From Candidatus Poribacteria bacterium (lineage in GTDB: Bacteria; Poribacteria; WGA-4E; WGA-3G), in the NCBI GenBank assembly GCA_022821965.1, contig JAJECN010000022.1, positions 62,001-126,000 of the forward strand: DNA of 64,000 nt. Direction: 5' to 3'. Under the pieces are notes generated by a model. That model made no database searches. It was not told where the DNA came from and saw only the letters and a list, made by a program, of their open reading frames with translations. The position numbers and the translations under genes were made by a program. This document shows positions 35,439 through 44,634 of this stretch, one piece after another; the stretch's first letter is position 1, and each line of letters begins with the position of its first letter.

Positions 35439-36605
35439 ATGGCAAAGGTTCAACTTACTGGAAATCAAAGCGATTTTCTTAAAATTGTTGTTGCGGCGGC
35501 AGGGCGCGGGGACCTTGATACTGTTCGCCAATTGCTTGATGATAATCCCGCTTGGATTCATACTGTCGGCTCACACGGTCGGACGATGTTGTGGGAGGCG
35601 GCATATCGTGGGAAATTGGAGATGGTTCAATTTCTGCTTGAACGGGGTGCTGATATAAATCTGCCGGGTTGTTACCATATCCAGCATCGCCTTGAGATAA
35701 CGCCTTACTGTGTGGCGCGGTATGAAAGGCGCGACAGCGTAGCAGATTATCTGCTTGAGCAGGGCGCGACAATTGACATCCATACCGCTGGCTATCTCGG
35801 AGACTACGATGCAGTCCAGGCACACCTTGATAGCGATCCAAGCCTCATCAACAAAGGATACCTTCAGGCAGTGATGCTACCGGCTGGGAAGCCTCATACC
35901 TTTGAACACCGCGAAACGGCGTGGGCAACTCCGCTCTGTTATGCCATCAGGGGCGAAGACCCAGCAATCGTTGAACTGCTTATCTCGCGAGGTGCGACCA
36001 TCGAGCCATATAGCGAACGTTTTCTGGATTATGCCGTCTCGGGGAATCGGATAGAGATTACCACGTTGTTACTCGAAAACGGGGCGGATCCGAACAAAGC
36101 ACCACGTATCTTGGACGACGGTTCCGAAATGAGCGAGCTGCTCAAAAGTTACGGTGTCCCACCGAAGGACATAAACGCGCAGGGGGACATGGGGTGGCCC
36201 ATGCTTGTTTACGTCTGTCGCGGCGATAATAGGGAACACCCCGAAGAAATCCTGAGACTGTTAGAACTGGGTGCCGATATCAATGTTCGGAATTACAAAG
36301 GAAAAACGGGGTTACACTATGCAGCGAAGGCGGGTTTTCTCAATGTCATCAATCTGCTCATCGAAAAAGGTGCGGACCTTGATGCCACTGACAATAACGA
36401 CGAAACCCCACTGTTTGATGCAATCCGATCAACAATAAAGGACGGAGAGAAACAGCGTGCTGCTATAGAGGCTTTGCTTGTTAAAGGGGCGAATCCGAAC
36501 CTTAAGAATGGGAAAGGTTTGACACCATTGCAAATCGCGAAACGAATGCGACGGGCGGATGCGGGGAGAATCGTCGAGTTGTTGCGGCGGTACGATGCGG
36601 TTTAG
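35439..36605 (+). CDS. Ankyrin-repeat protein
   Basis: The 388-aa protein has about nine ankyrin repeats: MLWEAAYRGKLEMVQFLLERGADINL, TPLCYAIRGEDPAIVELLISRGA, YAVSGNRIEITTLLLENGADPNK, TGLHYAAKAGFLNVINLLIEKGADLDA, TPLFDAI...IEALLVKGANPNLKN and TPLQIAKRM. It lacks a signal peptide and any catalytic domain, so it is a protein-binding scaffold, probably cytoplasmic. ATG follows the PhyH stop by 2 nt and GGTTAAAC. The partner could be the dioxygenase upstream, but this is only from position. Confidence 0.9.
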   Translation: MAKVQLTGNQSDFLKIVVAAAGRGDLDTVRQLLDDNPAWIHTVGSHGRTMLWEAAYRGKLEMVQFLLERGADINLPGCYHIQHRLEITPYCVARYERRDSVADYLLEQGATIDIHTAGYLGDYDAVQAHLDSDPSLINKGYLQAVMLPAGKPHTFEHRETAWATPLCYAIRGEDPAIVELLISRGATIEPYSERFLDYAVSGNRIEITTLLLENGADPNKAPRILDDGSEMSELLKSYGVPPKDINAQGDMGWPMLVYVCRGDNREHPEEILRLLELGADINVRNYKGKTGLHYAAKAGFLNVINLLIEKGADLDATDNNDETPLFDAIRSTIKDGEKQRAAIEALLVKGANPNLKNGKGLTPLQIAKRMRRADAGRIVELLRRYDAV

Positions 36606-36618
36606 GACGTAGGTTGAA

Positions 36619-37350
36619 ATGAAAACACCTTACACACGCGAGAGACTCATTCGAGACTTTACCGATCTCGGCATCGAAAAGGGAGATACACTCTTTATTC
36701 ATTCCTCTTTTAAGAGTTTAGGACCGGTCGATGGCGGGGCAGGTACGGTAATCTCTGCGCTCGAAGCGGTTATTGGAGAGGACGGGCTGATTTTAATGCC
36801 GACTTTTAGTCTCTTGCCGAGTCGGGAAGAACGTGTTGCGTCATGGGATGTTGCGACAACGCCTTCAACAGTCGGATGGTTGACGGAGTTTTTTCGGCAG
36901 ATGCCCGGTACCTATCGCTCTGATCACTATTCGCACGCTGTTGCTGCGCGCGGGAAAGACGCGGAAATATTTGTAGCAGATCACCTCCGACGCGAAGGCT
37001 ACCAATCGCCGTGGGATCATCACCCGTGGGGAAAGACCTACGGCACGCATTCTCCGATGTTCCGTGCTTATAAGACAAACGCCAAACTTTTGATGATCGG
37101 TGTCGATTATGAGACCTCGACCTATATCCATCTTGTTGAGGTTATCCATTGGAACAAACGCCTTGCTGACGATGCACAGGCACAGTTTATCGGATTGAAC
37201 CGTCCAGCACTTGGTGAATTCTGGGAGGGACTGGGTCAGTTGCGGCGAGGTCCGGTGGGGGATTCGGATTGTCGGTTGTTCCACATTAAGATGTATGTGG
37301 ATACGCTTCTGGCAGAGGTGGAATGTAATCCTGAGCCGTATGTTGGATGA
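36619..37350 (+). CDS. Aminoglycoside N(3)-acetyltransferase family protein
   Basis: This 243-aa protein belongs to the AAC(3)/YokD antibiotic_NAT fold, which acetylates amines using acetyl-CoA. Marks are TRERLIRDFTDLGIEKGDTLFIHSSFKSLGPVDGG, a classic start, and LIMPTFS-like (LILMPTF), TPSTVGWLTEFFR, SDHYSHAVAARGKDAE, and GTHSPMFRAYKTNAKLLMIGV...STYIHLVEV. The conserved HSS and SH regions are present. Many chromosomal relatives do not confer resistance and act on other amines, so the role is open. It follows the ankyrin gene by 13 nt and ends a co-directional group. Confidence 0.85.
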   Translation: MKTPYTRERLIRDFTDLGIEKGDTLFIHSSFKSLGPVDGGAGTVISALEAVIGEDGLILMPTFSLLPSREERVASWDVATTPSTVGWLTEFFRQMPGTYRSDHYSHAVAARGKDAEIFVADHLRREGYQSPWDHHPWGKTYGTHSPMFRAYKTNAKLLMIGVDYETSTYIHLVEVIHWNKRLADDAQAQFIGLNRPALGEFWEGLGQLRRGPVGDSDCRLFHIKMYVDTLLAEVECNPEPYVG

Positions 37351-37950
37351 ACCCCAATTATTTACGCGTTAACAGGCGCGATTTACAACCGCGTACTAAC
37401 GGGATTCAACAGGTTTTGAAGGAAACCTCAAGGTTTCCGTGTAAAACTCGGCGCGGTTATAAACCGCACCATAGGTGTCAATTTAGGGATTTTTTCGTTA
37501 ATTTTTTCGCCGTAGATCTCCACAGATACCGCCCCTACGGGGCTTAGGTTCGTGCGGTTGCGTTTTTCTACAGAGATACCATCCCTACGGGATTCAAGCG
37601 GTTCTTGGAATCTGAAAGGTTTTTGTGTAAAATCCGGTGCGGTTGGAAACCGCACCATAGTGTCAATTTAGCCTTGTAGGTTGGGTTGAACGGCGTTGAA
37701 AATCAGACGTGTATCCTAAAAGAATCTCGAATCTAACAGACTGTCGTATAGACCCAAAAACTGAGTGAAACCCAACATCATATCTACATCTTTGGGAGAA
37801 AACGTTGGGTTTCACTTGATCTGTTTACAATGCGGCTGTTCAAAGCAAGCACAACTTTCTTTCATTGGCAAGCGTCGGGTGTGATCCGTTCAACCCAACC
37901 TACAATGAAACTTCTCTAAAATTGACAGTTATGGTGTGGTTACATGAAGT
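37351..37950. repeat. 600-bp dispersed-repeat region
   Basis: It is built of repeat modules and has no gene: GGCGCGATTTACAACCGCG, GGAAACCTCAAGGTTTCC, CGGCGCGGTTATAAACCGC, CAGATACCGCCCCTACGGGG, ATACCATCCCTACGGGATTCAAG, CCGGTGCGGTTGGAAACCGCACC, and AACCCAACCTACAA/TTGTAGGTTGGGTT in both orientations. Parts of each are shared with the gaps at 31000, 32700, 40750 and 47550. Confidence 0.7.
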
Positions 37951-38922
37951 TTATGCTACATGCACATTCATTTCGATATTAAACCCCTCTTTCCGAATAC
38001 GTTGGTCGAAGTAGAGGAGCGTACAACCGATAACCCAGATCGGTATTGTGAAGGTATCAACACCTAAGTTGATAAGGTACATCAACACATAAGAGAGACG
38101 CAACTCCGCAAGATTTGTTGGCAGTTCCCACAAGCTCATCCATCGTACAGTGTCCAAAAGACTGCCTACTCCCTCAAGTCCGGTTAGAATAAGTAGGAAG
38201 GCAAAAACAGCGCGGAGTACAAAACCGATAGCGAAAGGAAGGAGGAAAATCGCGAGTATCGTGCCAATGACGCGCCACCGTCTCCCTCTGATTAGTTCAC
38301 GGCTGCGTCTTAATCCAGCCCGCATGGACCTTTCCTCCAGCAAAACAGTAGAAAGGAAGAAACTCCAGTAAGGTAGAAAGAAACCGACGATGCTAACTAT
38401 CATGATCGCAAAGAGCAAGCCAAGAGTGAAATTCAAGAGCAAAACATTTACATTGCCTACACCTACAGTGCTTATATAAGAATCTATGAGTACTATGAAC
38501 AGAATGTTTGCGAGAAATCCGCAGAGAAACGCGACCAATCCGATTAAAAGCGAACCAACGAAGCAGGGTAAAAATCGAGGCATTGCTTGTCTTAACACAG
38601 CACGGACTCTAATGTTTCTACCGAAATAGGCTTCGGTACTGGCAAACATGAGTCCACTTACTACGAAAATAGAAACACCGAAGATAATACTCACAGTAGA
38701 AATCCAGATTGCTATTTTCGCGCCTCTTCCAACCGAATCGTCAAGAAAAACGATTGAAATCACAATGAGCATTGCAACGAAGTAACCGGAGGCTATCGTA
38801 AGAAACGGCAAGAAATGCGCACGATAGAGGCTGAATATGGCATCCAGCAGATCTCCGAACCCCATTGGACGTAGTTTTTGGGGTTCATTATTCATTTGTG
38901 ATGGATTGGTCTGTTTTGACAT
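37951..38922 (-). CDS. Polytopic membrane protein (GPDPase-membrane-domain-like)
   Basis: The 323-aa protein has about six TM helices after the conserved cytoplasmic lead RPMGFGDLLDAIFSLYRAHFLPF. Segments include FLTIASGYFVAMLIVISIVF, VSIIFGVSIFVVSGLM and LLIGLVAFLCGFLANILFIVLI. The STVLLEERSMRAGLRRSRELIRGRRWRVIG loop is typical of the glycerophosphodiester-phosphodiesterase membrane-domain/DUF975-like proteins, whose role is unclear (membrane insertion or anchoring). It overlaps the end of the RDD gene by 35 bp, so it is co-translated. It shares the MNFTDILDGIF-type start with the 294-aa protein at 46.4 kb, a distant paralogue. Confidence 0.75.
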   Translation of the reverse strand: MSKQTNPSQMNNEPQKLRPMGFGDLLDAIFSLYRAHFLPFLTIASGYFVAMLIVISIVFLDDSVGRGAKIAIWISTVSIIFGVSIFVVSGLMFASTEAYFGRNIRVRAVLRQAMPRFLPCFVGSLLIGLVAFLCGFLANILFIVLIDSYISTVGVGNVNVLLLNFTLGLLFAIMIVSIVGFFLPYWSFFLSTVLLEERSMRAGLRRSRELIRGRRWRVIGTILAIFLLPFAIGFVLRAVFAFLLILTGLEGVGSLLDTVRWMSLWELPTNLAELRLSYVLMYLINLGVDTFTIPIWVIGCTLLYFDQRIRKEGFNIEMNVHVA

Positions 38923-39676
38923 TTTTATTTTCTGAACAAAGCATTTTAAGGGTGTAAACTTCCTCTAAAAATTTATCGTAGCTGATTGAACCACTGCCCC
39001 CCATCTTTTCAACAATCGGGCTGCCGATGGCACTCGCCAATGCTGCGCGTCGACCTTCAGAGAGCTTGGCACGACGGGTGAGATATTCACATATTGTGCG
39101 CGTTTCTGCCTCGGTGACTAACGCCGGTTGAATCCAAGCATCATACATAAGTTCTTGCGGTGAAACGCTATATGAACCTGCTTGAGGAAGCGTCAACTCC
39201 GCGCGTACGGTTTTAATAACAAGTGTCCCTGCAGCCAAATCGCCTAATCGTTGCCAATTTTTATTTAGCAACATAACAAGTAGACCTACGCCATAAAAGA
39301 GGGGAAGAAAATCGGCGATCCGCACCAAATTACGGATTGCAGAATCAGCGAAACTAATCGGATATCCGCCTTCTTTAATAACGCGCAAACCGAGTACACG
39401 CTTTCCGAGCGATTGCCCATTCGTGGCAATCTCAAATACTATGTAGTAGCCCCAGTTGAGTGCGAAGACAAGAACACCGCCTAACGCACTAAGCCACTTG
39501 CCGAGAACATCTCCAAGCTCCGAGATAAAACGCTCGTTGACGTAGTATCCGACAAGGGCAATCAGTAAGAGTAATAAGAAGTCAATAAGTGCTGCATAGA
39601 AACGCGAGCCAATACCTGCTTGCTGGAAGTTGATGTCGATCTGTTCTGGTGTTTCTACGGATAAGTGGTCGTTCAT
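38888..39676 (-). CDS. RDD-family membrane protein
   Basis: A 262-aa RDD protein with three to four TM helices. The first region carries RFYAALIDFLLLLLIALVGYY (the Arg...Asp of the name), the second is GVLVFALNWGYYIVFEIATNGQSLGKRVLGLRVI, and the final Asp-containing segment is RNLVRIADFLPLFYGVGLLVMLL. RDD proteins act in membrane transport or assembly and often accompany SpoIIM and MoxR-DUF58 genes, as here. The C-terminal 90 residues are a cytoplasmic tail. It is divergent from spoIIM with a 121-bp shared promoter region. Confidence 0.85.
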   Translation of the reverse strand: MNDHLSVETPEQIDINFQQAGIGSRFYAALIDFLLLLLIALVGYYVNERFISELGDVLGKWLSALGGVLVFALNWGYYIVFEIATNGQSLGKRVLGLRVIKEGGYPISFADSAIRNLVRIADFLPLFYGVGLLVMLLNKNWQRLGDLAAGTLVIKTVRAELTLPQAGSYSVSPQELMYDAWIQPALVTEAETRTICEYLTRRAKLSEGRRAALASAIGSPIVEKMGGSGSISYDKFLEEVYTLKMLCSENKNVKTDQSITNE

Positions 39677-39797
39677 TTGTGGAAGCGAGTCCCTTTCTGC
39701 GCAAAAAGGTTGATTTTTGATACAAAATGTTGTCTAATTATGTTATAGGCAGTTTGTTTATTTCAATTATAACGCAATTTCAGTAAAACGGACAATA

Positions 39798-40736
39798 ATG
39801 TTATCTACAGAATTCATTGCCAAAAAACAGAAAACATGGGACGAACTTGAAGTACTGCTAAACCATTCACGTGGCGCGAGTGCGAGAGAACTTGACAGGC
39901 TTGGGTATCTATACCGGCGCGTTACGTCCGATTTAGCGGTCGCACGTCGTGATTTCCCACAAGATCAATGTGTCCGGTATCTGAACGCGCTTGCATCCCG
40001 TGCGCATTCTAAAGTCTATCAAACCTCTCCTTTCAAGCGTGGTACCTTCCGGGATTTTTTCCACTTCGGCTTCCCTACACTGTTTCGGGAAAACCTCAGT
40101 TTCATCGGAGCATCGTTCCTGATGTTCGTCCTTGCGTTTACTGCAGCATATTGGATCGCTCTGGCAACCCCCGAATTCGCAGAAAAACTCGTCCCTGACG
40201 ACGTTCTATCTCATATTAAGGAGTTAGAAGGCGGCGAGTGGAACGATACATCAGCGGAAAATCGAAATCTATTTGCCTCCTTTGTCATGACGAACAACAT
40301 TCGGGTCGCTTTCTTTGCCTTTGCGTGGGGCATCACATTTATGGTAGGCACTGTTTATATTTTAGTCCTCAACGGTATTCTCATCGGTGCGATTGCAGGA
40401 TTGTGTCACGTTCACGGGGCGGCACTGTCGCTCTGGTCGTTTGTGTCGCCGCACGGCTATATTGAATTAACAACGATTTTTATTGCTGGTGGTGCCGGGT
40501 TGAAGTTGGGATATTCACTCATCGCACCGTCGCTGTTTACGCGGAAGCGTGCTTTGACGGATGCTGCAAAAACGGCTATCCGTTTGCTTGCTGGATGTGT
40601 CGCGCTGCTCGTCGTTGCTGGGATTATTGAGGGTTTTGTGTCGCCTTCCAGTTTACCATCAACTTTCAAAATCGGATTTGGTGCTGTAACGGGTGTTTTA
40701 CTGTTTATCTATCTGTTTGCAATGAAAGAACGCTAA
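39798..40736 (+). CDS. SpoIIM/DUF95-family membrane protein
   Basis: A 312-aa stage II sporulation protein M-like protein. The N-terminal cytoplasmic segment (WDELEVLLNHSRGASARELDRLGYLYRRVTSDLAVA) is characteristic. Five TM helices follow: LSFIGASFLMFVLAFTAAYWIAL, NNIRVAFFAFAWGITFMVGTVYILVLNG, SPHGYIELTTIFIAGGAGL with the conserved HGYIE/PHG, and two at the end. In non-sporulators it belongs to RDD/MoxR stress-membrane clusters. There is no sign of sporulation genes. It diverges from the RDD gene. Confidence 0.88.
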   Translation: MLSTEFIAKKQKTWDELEVLLNHSRGASARELDRLGYLYRRVTSDLAVARRDFPQDQCVRYLNALASRAHSKVYQTSPFKRGTFRDFFHFGFPTLFRENLSFIGASFLMFVLAFTAAYWIALATPEFAEKLVPDDVLSHIKELEGGEWNDTSAENRNLFASFVMTNNIRVAFFAFAWGITFMVGTVYILVLNGILIGAIAGLCHVHGAALSLWSFVSPHGYIELTTIFIAGGAGLKLGYSLIAPSLFTRKRALTDAAKTAIRLLAGCVALLVVAGIIEGFVSPSSLPSTFKIGFGAVTGVLLFIYLFAMKER

Positions 40737-41001
40737 TGTAACGTGCGTTCGACTTCAGTAAAAATGTTGGGTTTCACTCGTTTCTCTATGACTTGAAGTT
40801 TCCTGAAAGTTTGAAGGTTCTACACTCAATATGCCTACTCTTTGAAGTTCCGTTCAACCCAACCTACAACGAAGTCCTGCGGACGCAAACTGGAAAGTTT
40901 GCGCTACAATGTCTTACAATGAAGTGCTGTGGGCGCAAACTGGAAAGTTTTGCGGCGTACTCGCCCAGATGCGACGTGCATCGCGCTACAATGTACTTTT
41001 A
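40737..41001. repeat. Dispersed repeats, including an 83-bp repeat shared with 53.5 kb
   Basis: Bases 40924-41006 are nearly identical to 53541-53623 (…GGGCGCAAACTGGAAAGTTT…GCGACGTGCATCGCGCTACA…). A GCAAACTGGAAAGTTTGC hairpin with the GCTACAATG tail lies just upstream at 40893. The TTGGGTTTCAC and CAACCCAACCTACAA words are also present. The 83-bp copy runs over the 3' end of the DUF58 gene. Confidence 0.8.
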
Positions 41002-42357
41002 TTAAATCCGAGACTTTGCTTTAAGTTCCAAGTATTTATTTACCACCGCCATCGTCAACTGATGTGCAGGAACATCAATTGTGATGACACCCTGACGGCG
41101 CAGAATCTCTAACGTCGCGTGTTTCTCTTGCAATAGACGCTCGGCAATGGCTTTCTGGTACATTGATTTGGAATCCGCGAGAGCCTGCTCCGCCAATTCG
41201 ACAATGCCAGAATCCGTCAAGGTTACGCAAGCAACGAGGTGATGTCTGGAGAGTTGTGCGACATAGGCGGCGACCCCTTCGGCAGAATCCTTGTCCAGAA
41301 TATCGGTGAAAAGGATAATGAGAGCACGTTTTCGCTGTTTTGAGGCGAGGTATTTGAACGCCGTTTCAAAGTCCGCTTCAACGGTATGAACCGGTAACGC
41401 ATAGATCGTTTCCAGCATGGTGAGAAACTGCTTTTTGCCCGGCTTCGGTGCAAGATACTGATGAACAGTATCAGCGAAAGCGATCAATCCCACCTTATCT
41501 CCCTTGAGTGTTGAAACGTAAGCCGTCATCAAAGTTGTATTGATGGCGTAATCCAATTTGAGCATCGCCTTTTGCGAGATCGCCCCGGCGGTGGAAGGTG
41601 TAGGGGTTTCTAAAAGGATCGGTGATGCCATAAGTCTACCGGTGTCTAACATAATCACAACATCTTGACTCCGTTCCGTCTCAAATTCTCGGACAATCGG
41701 TTTGCGCTGACGGGCGGTAGCGTTCCAATCAATCCGCCGAAAATCGTCGTCGGGTGAATATTCACGCAACCGCTCCATCTCCGTTCCTTCGCCGAATTGT
41801 CGAGAAGTTTTAAGCCCGATTTGGTGGAGCATCCCACGCTTCACTAAGAGTTCATATTGTCGCACTGCTTGTAAATTCGGATAAACCTTTACTTCGGTCG
41901 CTGCGGGTATCCGATGCCGCCGAATGACGAGTCCCAAAACACCCCAACACTGCAGATGAATATCAACGAATTGATAGATGCCTCGCCGTAACGGCGTGAG
42001 ACGATACGATATATCTATATCGTCCATCGGTGAAACATAGCAATCGTGGAGGACTTTCTCAAACAGGAACTCGTCGGGAAAATCGTCTTTAAGACGCAGC
42101 CTGACCCGATAGCGTGAGCGGTTAACAATTTTCAGGACCACGACGTTCTCTACACCCAATGAAAACTTTGAGTTCATCTCACGGCGAATCTCAACGTTCT
42201 GAGACACGGGGTTTGTTATATAATCTATTGTACTTACGATGAACAGCAGCACCACATACGCTCCACCGACAATCAACAGGTAAGGTGAAACGCTGTAAAG
42301 CACAATCGGGATAGCAACAGGAATCAGGAAGATGAGGAGACGATTGCTTAAATGCAT
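41002..42357 (-). CDS. DUF58 protein with von Willebrand-like region
   Basis: A 451-aa protein. Two TM helices open it (LLIFLIPVAIPIVLYSVSPYLLIVGGAYVVLLFIV), then a beta-rich region. The DUF58 core SPDDDFRRIDWNATARQRKPIVREFETERSQDVVIMLDTGRLM (about 200-245) precedes a vWA-like fold with IILFTDI near 345. DUF58 proteins pair with MoxR ATPases, act in chaperone-like or cell-envelope assembly functions, and bind metal through a MIDAS-like D-x-G/S motif (here MLDTGR, incomplete). It follows MoxR by 8 nt in the same operon. Its 3' end lies inside the 83-bp repeat. Confidence 0.9.
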   Translation of the reverse strand: MHLSNRLLIFLIPVAIPIVLYSVSPYLLIVGGAYVVLLFIVSTIDYITNPVSQNVEIRREMNSKFSLGVENVVVLKIVNRSRYRVRLRLKDDFPDEFLFEKVLHDCYVSPMDDIDISYRLTPLRRGIYQFVDIHLQCWGVLGLVIRRHRIPAATEVKVYPNLQAVRQYELLVKRGMLHQIGLKTSRQFGEGTEMERLREYSPDDDFRRIDWNATARQRKPIVREFETERSQDVVIMLDTGRLMASPILLETPTPSTAGAISQKAMLKLDYAINTTLMTAYVSTLKGDKVGLIAFADTVHQYLAPKPGKKQFLTMLETIYALPVHTVEADFETAFKYLASKQRKRALIILFTDILDKDSAEGVAAYVAQLSRHHLVACVTLTDSGIVELAEQALADSKSMYQKAIAERLLQEKHATLEILRRQGVITIDVPAHQLTMAVVNKYLELKAKSRI

Positions 42358-42365
42358 CTTTAGAC

Positions 42366-43319
42366 CTAACGCGGAATTTCTGCCTCAGCGAGGAGTCGAT
42401 CAATTATATCATCCGGGGTTAATCCCTCAATCTCGGCATCCGGTTTCAGCAAAATACGATGGCGATAGACATGAGGTGCCAAGAGTTTAACATCGTCAGG
42501 TAGAATATAGTCTCGTCCTTGCAGTGCTGCATAAGTTTTGCTTGCTAACAACAGGGCGATAGAAGCCCGTGGACTCCCGCCCAAAACTAATTCACTTGAA
42601 TTCCGAGACGCCTCGGCTAAACCGACAATATAATTGAAGATTGAATCTTCTACGGTGACCTTCTGAATTTCCGCCTGACATTCTTCCAGCGATGCGCTAT
42701 CAACGATGCTTTCAATACCGACCGTCTCCAAGCGGGTGGCGTTAAACCCGTGGTGATAGTTCATCAAAATCTGGGTTTCCACCTCTGGGATAGGGTAATC
42801 CACTCGCAATTTGAAGAGAAAGCGATCAAGTTGTGCTTCAGGGAGCGGATACGTGCCCTCATATTCGATAGGATTCTGTGTTGCCAACACCATAAAAGGT
42901 GGAGGCAATTCATGGCGTATACCGTCAATACTTACCTGCCGCTCCTCCATACACTCCAAAAGTGCGGATTGCGTCTTGGCAGGTGAGCGGTTGATCTCAT
43001 CAGCGAGCAGCACATTCGTGAAAACGGGACCGCGCTTCAGATTAAATTGGTTTGTTGTTAAGTCGTAGACACTCGTGCCAACGATATCGGACGGCATGAG
43101 GTCGGGGGTAAACTGTACGCGGCTAAATTGTCCAGAAACGACCATCGCTAACGTTTTCGCTATAAGTGTTTTCGCGGTGCCGGGGACCCCTTCTAACAGA
43201 ACATGTCCACCTGAAAACAGACTGACAACAATAAGTTCAAAAAGCTCTGTCTGTCCGACAACAACCTTTTGTGCTTCTTGTTTCATTTTTTCATAAACTG
43301 TTTGAACGAGATTCGTCAT
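42366..43319 (-). CDS. MoxR-type AAA+ ATPase
   Basis: A 317-aa AAA+ ATPase. Walker A is GVPGTAKT (about 41-48), Walker B is VLLADEINRSPAKTQSALLECMEERQV, sensor 1 lies in FMVLATQNPIEYEGTYPLPEAQLDRFLF, and the C-terminal lid has GGSPRASIALLLASKTYAAL. MoxR proteins act with DUF58/vWA partners as chaperones in metal insertion or envelope assembly. The usual length and all motifs are intact. Its operon is DUF4350-MoxR-DUF58, with the DUF58 gene 8 nt downstream. Confidence 0.95.
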   Translation of the reverse strand: MTNLVQTVYEKMKQEAQKVVVGQTELFELIVVSLFSGGHVLLEGVPGTAKTLIAKTLAMVVSGQFSRVQFTPDLMPSDIVGTSVYDLTTNQFNLKRGPVFTNVLLADEINRSPAKTQSALLECMEERQVSIDGIRHELPPPFMVLATQNPIEYEGTYPLPEAQLDRFLFKLRVDYPIPEVETQILMNYHHGFNATRLETVGIESIVDSASLEECQAEIQKVTVEDSIFNYIVGLAEASRNSSELVLGGSPRASIALLLASKTYAALQGRDYILPDDVKLLAPHVYRHRILLKPDAEIEGLTPDDIIDRLLAEAEIPR

Positions 43320-43464
43320 ATATCAATGTGCCTTTTTACAGGGGCGAGGTTGAAAACCTCGCCAGCAAATGTCAGATAATCGACAGGGGCGAGGTTGAAA
43401 ACTTCGCCAGCAAATGCGGATAATCCATGAGAAATAAGACGGAATTGGGATAGTTATTTCAAAT
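43320..43464. repeat. Two tandem copies of a roughly 45-bp GGCGAGG hairpin repeat
   Basis: ACAGGGGCGAGGTTGAAAAC-CTCGCCAGCAAATG occurs at 43339-43371 and again from 43384 (hairpin cores 43343-43363 and 43388-43408). It lies between the DUF4350 stop and MoxR start. Confidence 0.8.
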
Positions 43465-44604
43465 TTAGAAACTCCGATGTCCTACCAATTTTGTTCTGCT
43501 AATCTTTGTGCTTTCACGATGCGCCTCAACGCGCTGCGCGAGGTCAAGCAATTGTGCTTCCGATATATCGTTGGAAGATTCCAAGTCCATCACGAGTTCC
43601 GCAAGCTGCTCGTCATCATCAATAGCACCGCGTTGGGTTAATTCTTCCAAAAAGGCATCTGTACTTAGAGTAGGACTAACACGCCAACGCATACCGAGGT
43701 CATACCTGAATTGTTCGCGAATATGCCTCAAAATCTCCATGCGTGTATTCCCCTTTTGATACAAATCAGTCATCGCGTGGACGTACTCGGAACTCAAACG
43801 CCTACTCCTCTTCTGCGCATCTAAAGGTTTGCCGAACCGCCGTCCTCTCAATATCAGAAAAACGAAGACAGTGAGACAGATATAGATAGCCGCCAAACCG
43901 CCCGGTGTTCTAAATAAGAGCACCGCAAATGGATTTTGTGGCTTTGATTCCCGCGTGTAGTATTTCCACACAGCAAGCCCGATTCGGGCATTGGGTGGAA
44001 ACGTTGAAGTTAAGTTGTAAAGAAACATAGCATTGCCAACATGCCGCAGCCCACTCTTACGAAATATAGAATCGGAAGCAATAAAAAAGGCGCGTCCTTT
44101 TCCATCGCGCAGTGTTACAACGACAGCGTCGTTCTCTGTTCCGTAGAGCATCGCGACTTCGCGCTGAGAAGTCTTAATAGCAAAATTCGTACTCGCGCGA
44201 ATTTCATCAACCGGATGCTGAGGAAAAAGCGGCTCATCTGGAATTCGATATGAGAATTCCAACCTTTTCATTAGTTTTTGGAGTTCTAAACCGAACGCTG
44301 CGTAGAGTTGATGCAGCGCCTGATCTTTACCAGCCACAATTAACGTGCCTCCAGCATTGACAAAGTTTTTTATATCCTGGACCTCCGTTTCAGTAAGTGG
44401 CTCGTCGATGTCATGTAGGAACAAAGCATCGTACCTATCCAGTCGCGCTGGATATAGCACTGATATTTCTCTAACGTTGAACCTTAAGTTGCGTAAGATA
44501 CGGGAAAGCACCTCTCTATTCGATAGATATGAATCAGCCGATAACTCGGAACCAGCACATGTAATCAAGATGAGACTGAAAATAGATATTTGGACAATTC
44601 GCAT
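43465..44604 (-). CDS. DUF4350-like secreted/membrane protein
   Basis: A 379-aa protein with an N-terminal signal-like segment (VQISIFSLILITCAG; possible lipobox ITCAG). It then has the DUF4350-like glutamine-amidotransferase fold: YPARLDRYDALFLHDIDEPLTETEVQDIKNFVNAGGTLIVAGKD. A C-terminal TM LAAIYICLTVFVFLILRGRRFG precedes a cytoplasmic tail with RRLSSEYVHAMTDLYQKGN. This is the standard companion of DUF4129, MoxR and DUF58 genes. The gene is cytologically envelope-facing; enzymatic activity is unlikely to be known. It is 30 nt after the DUF4129 gene. Confidence 0.78.
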   Translation of the reverse strand: MRIVQISIFSLILITCAGSELSADSYLSNREVLSRILRNLRFNVREISVLYPARLDRYDALFLHDIDEPLTETEVQDIKNFVNAGGTLIVAGKDQALHQLYAAFGLELQKLMKRLEFSYRIPDEPLFPQHPVDEIRASTNFAIKTSQREVAMLYGTENDAVVVTLRDGKGRAFFIASDSIFRKSGLRHVGNAMFLYNLTSTFPPNARIGLAVWKYYTRESKPQNPFAVLLFRTPGGLAAIYICLTVFVFLILRGRRFGKPLDAQKRSRRLSSEYVHAMTDLYQKGNTRMEILRHIREQFRYDLGMRWRVSPTLSTDAFLEELTQRGAIDDDEQLAELVMDLESSNDISEAQLLDLAQRVEAHRESTKISRTKLVGHRSF

Positions 44605-44634
44605 TTTGACTGTGGCTGAGCGGATACTATTAAT

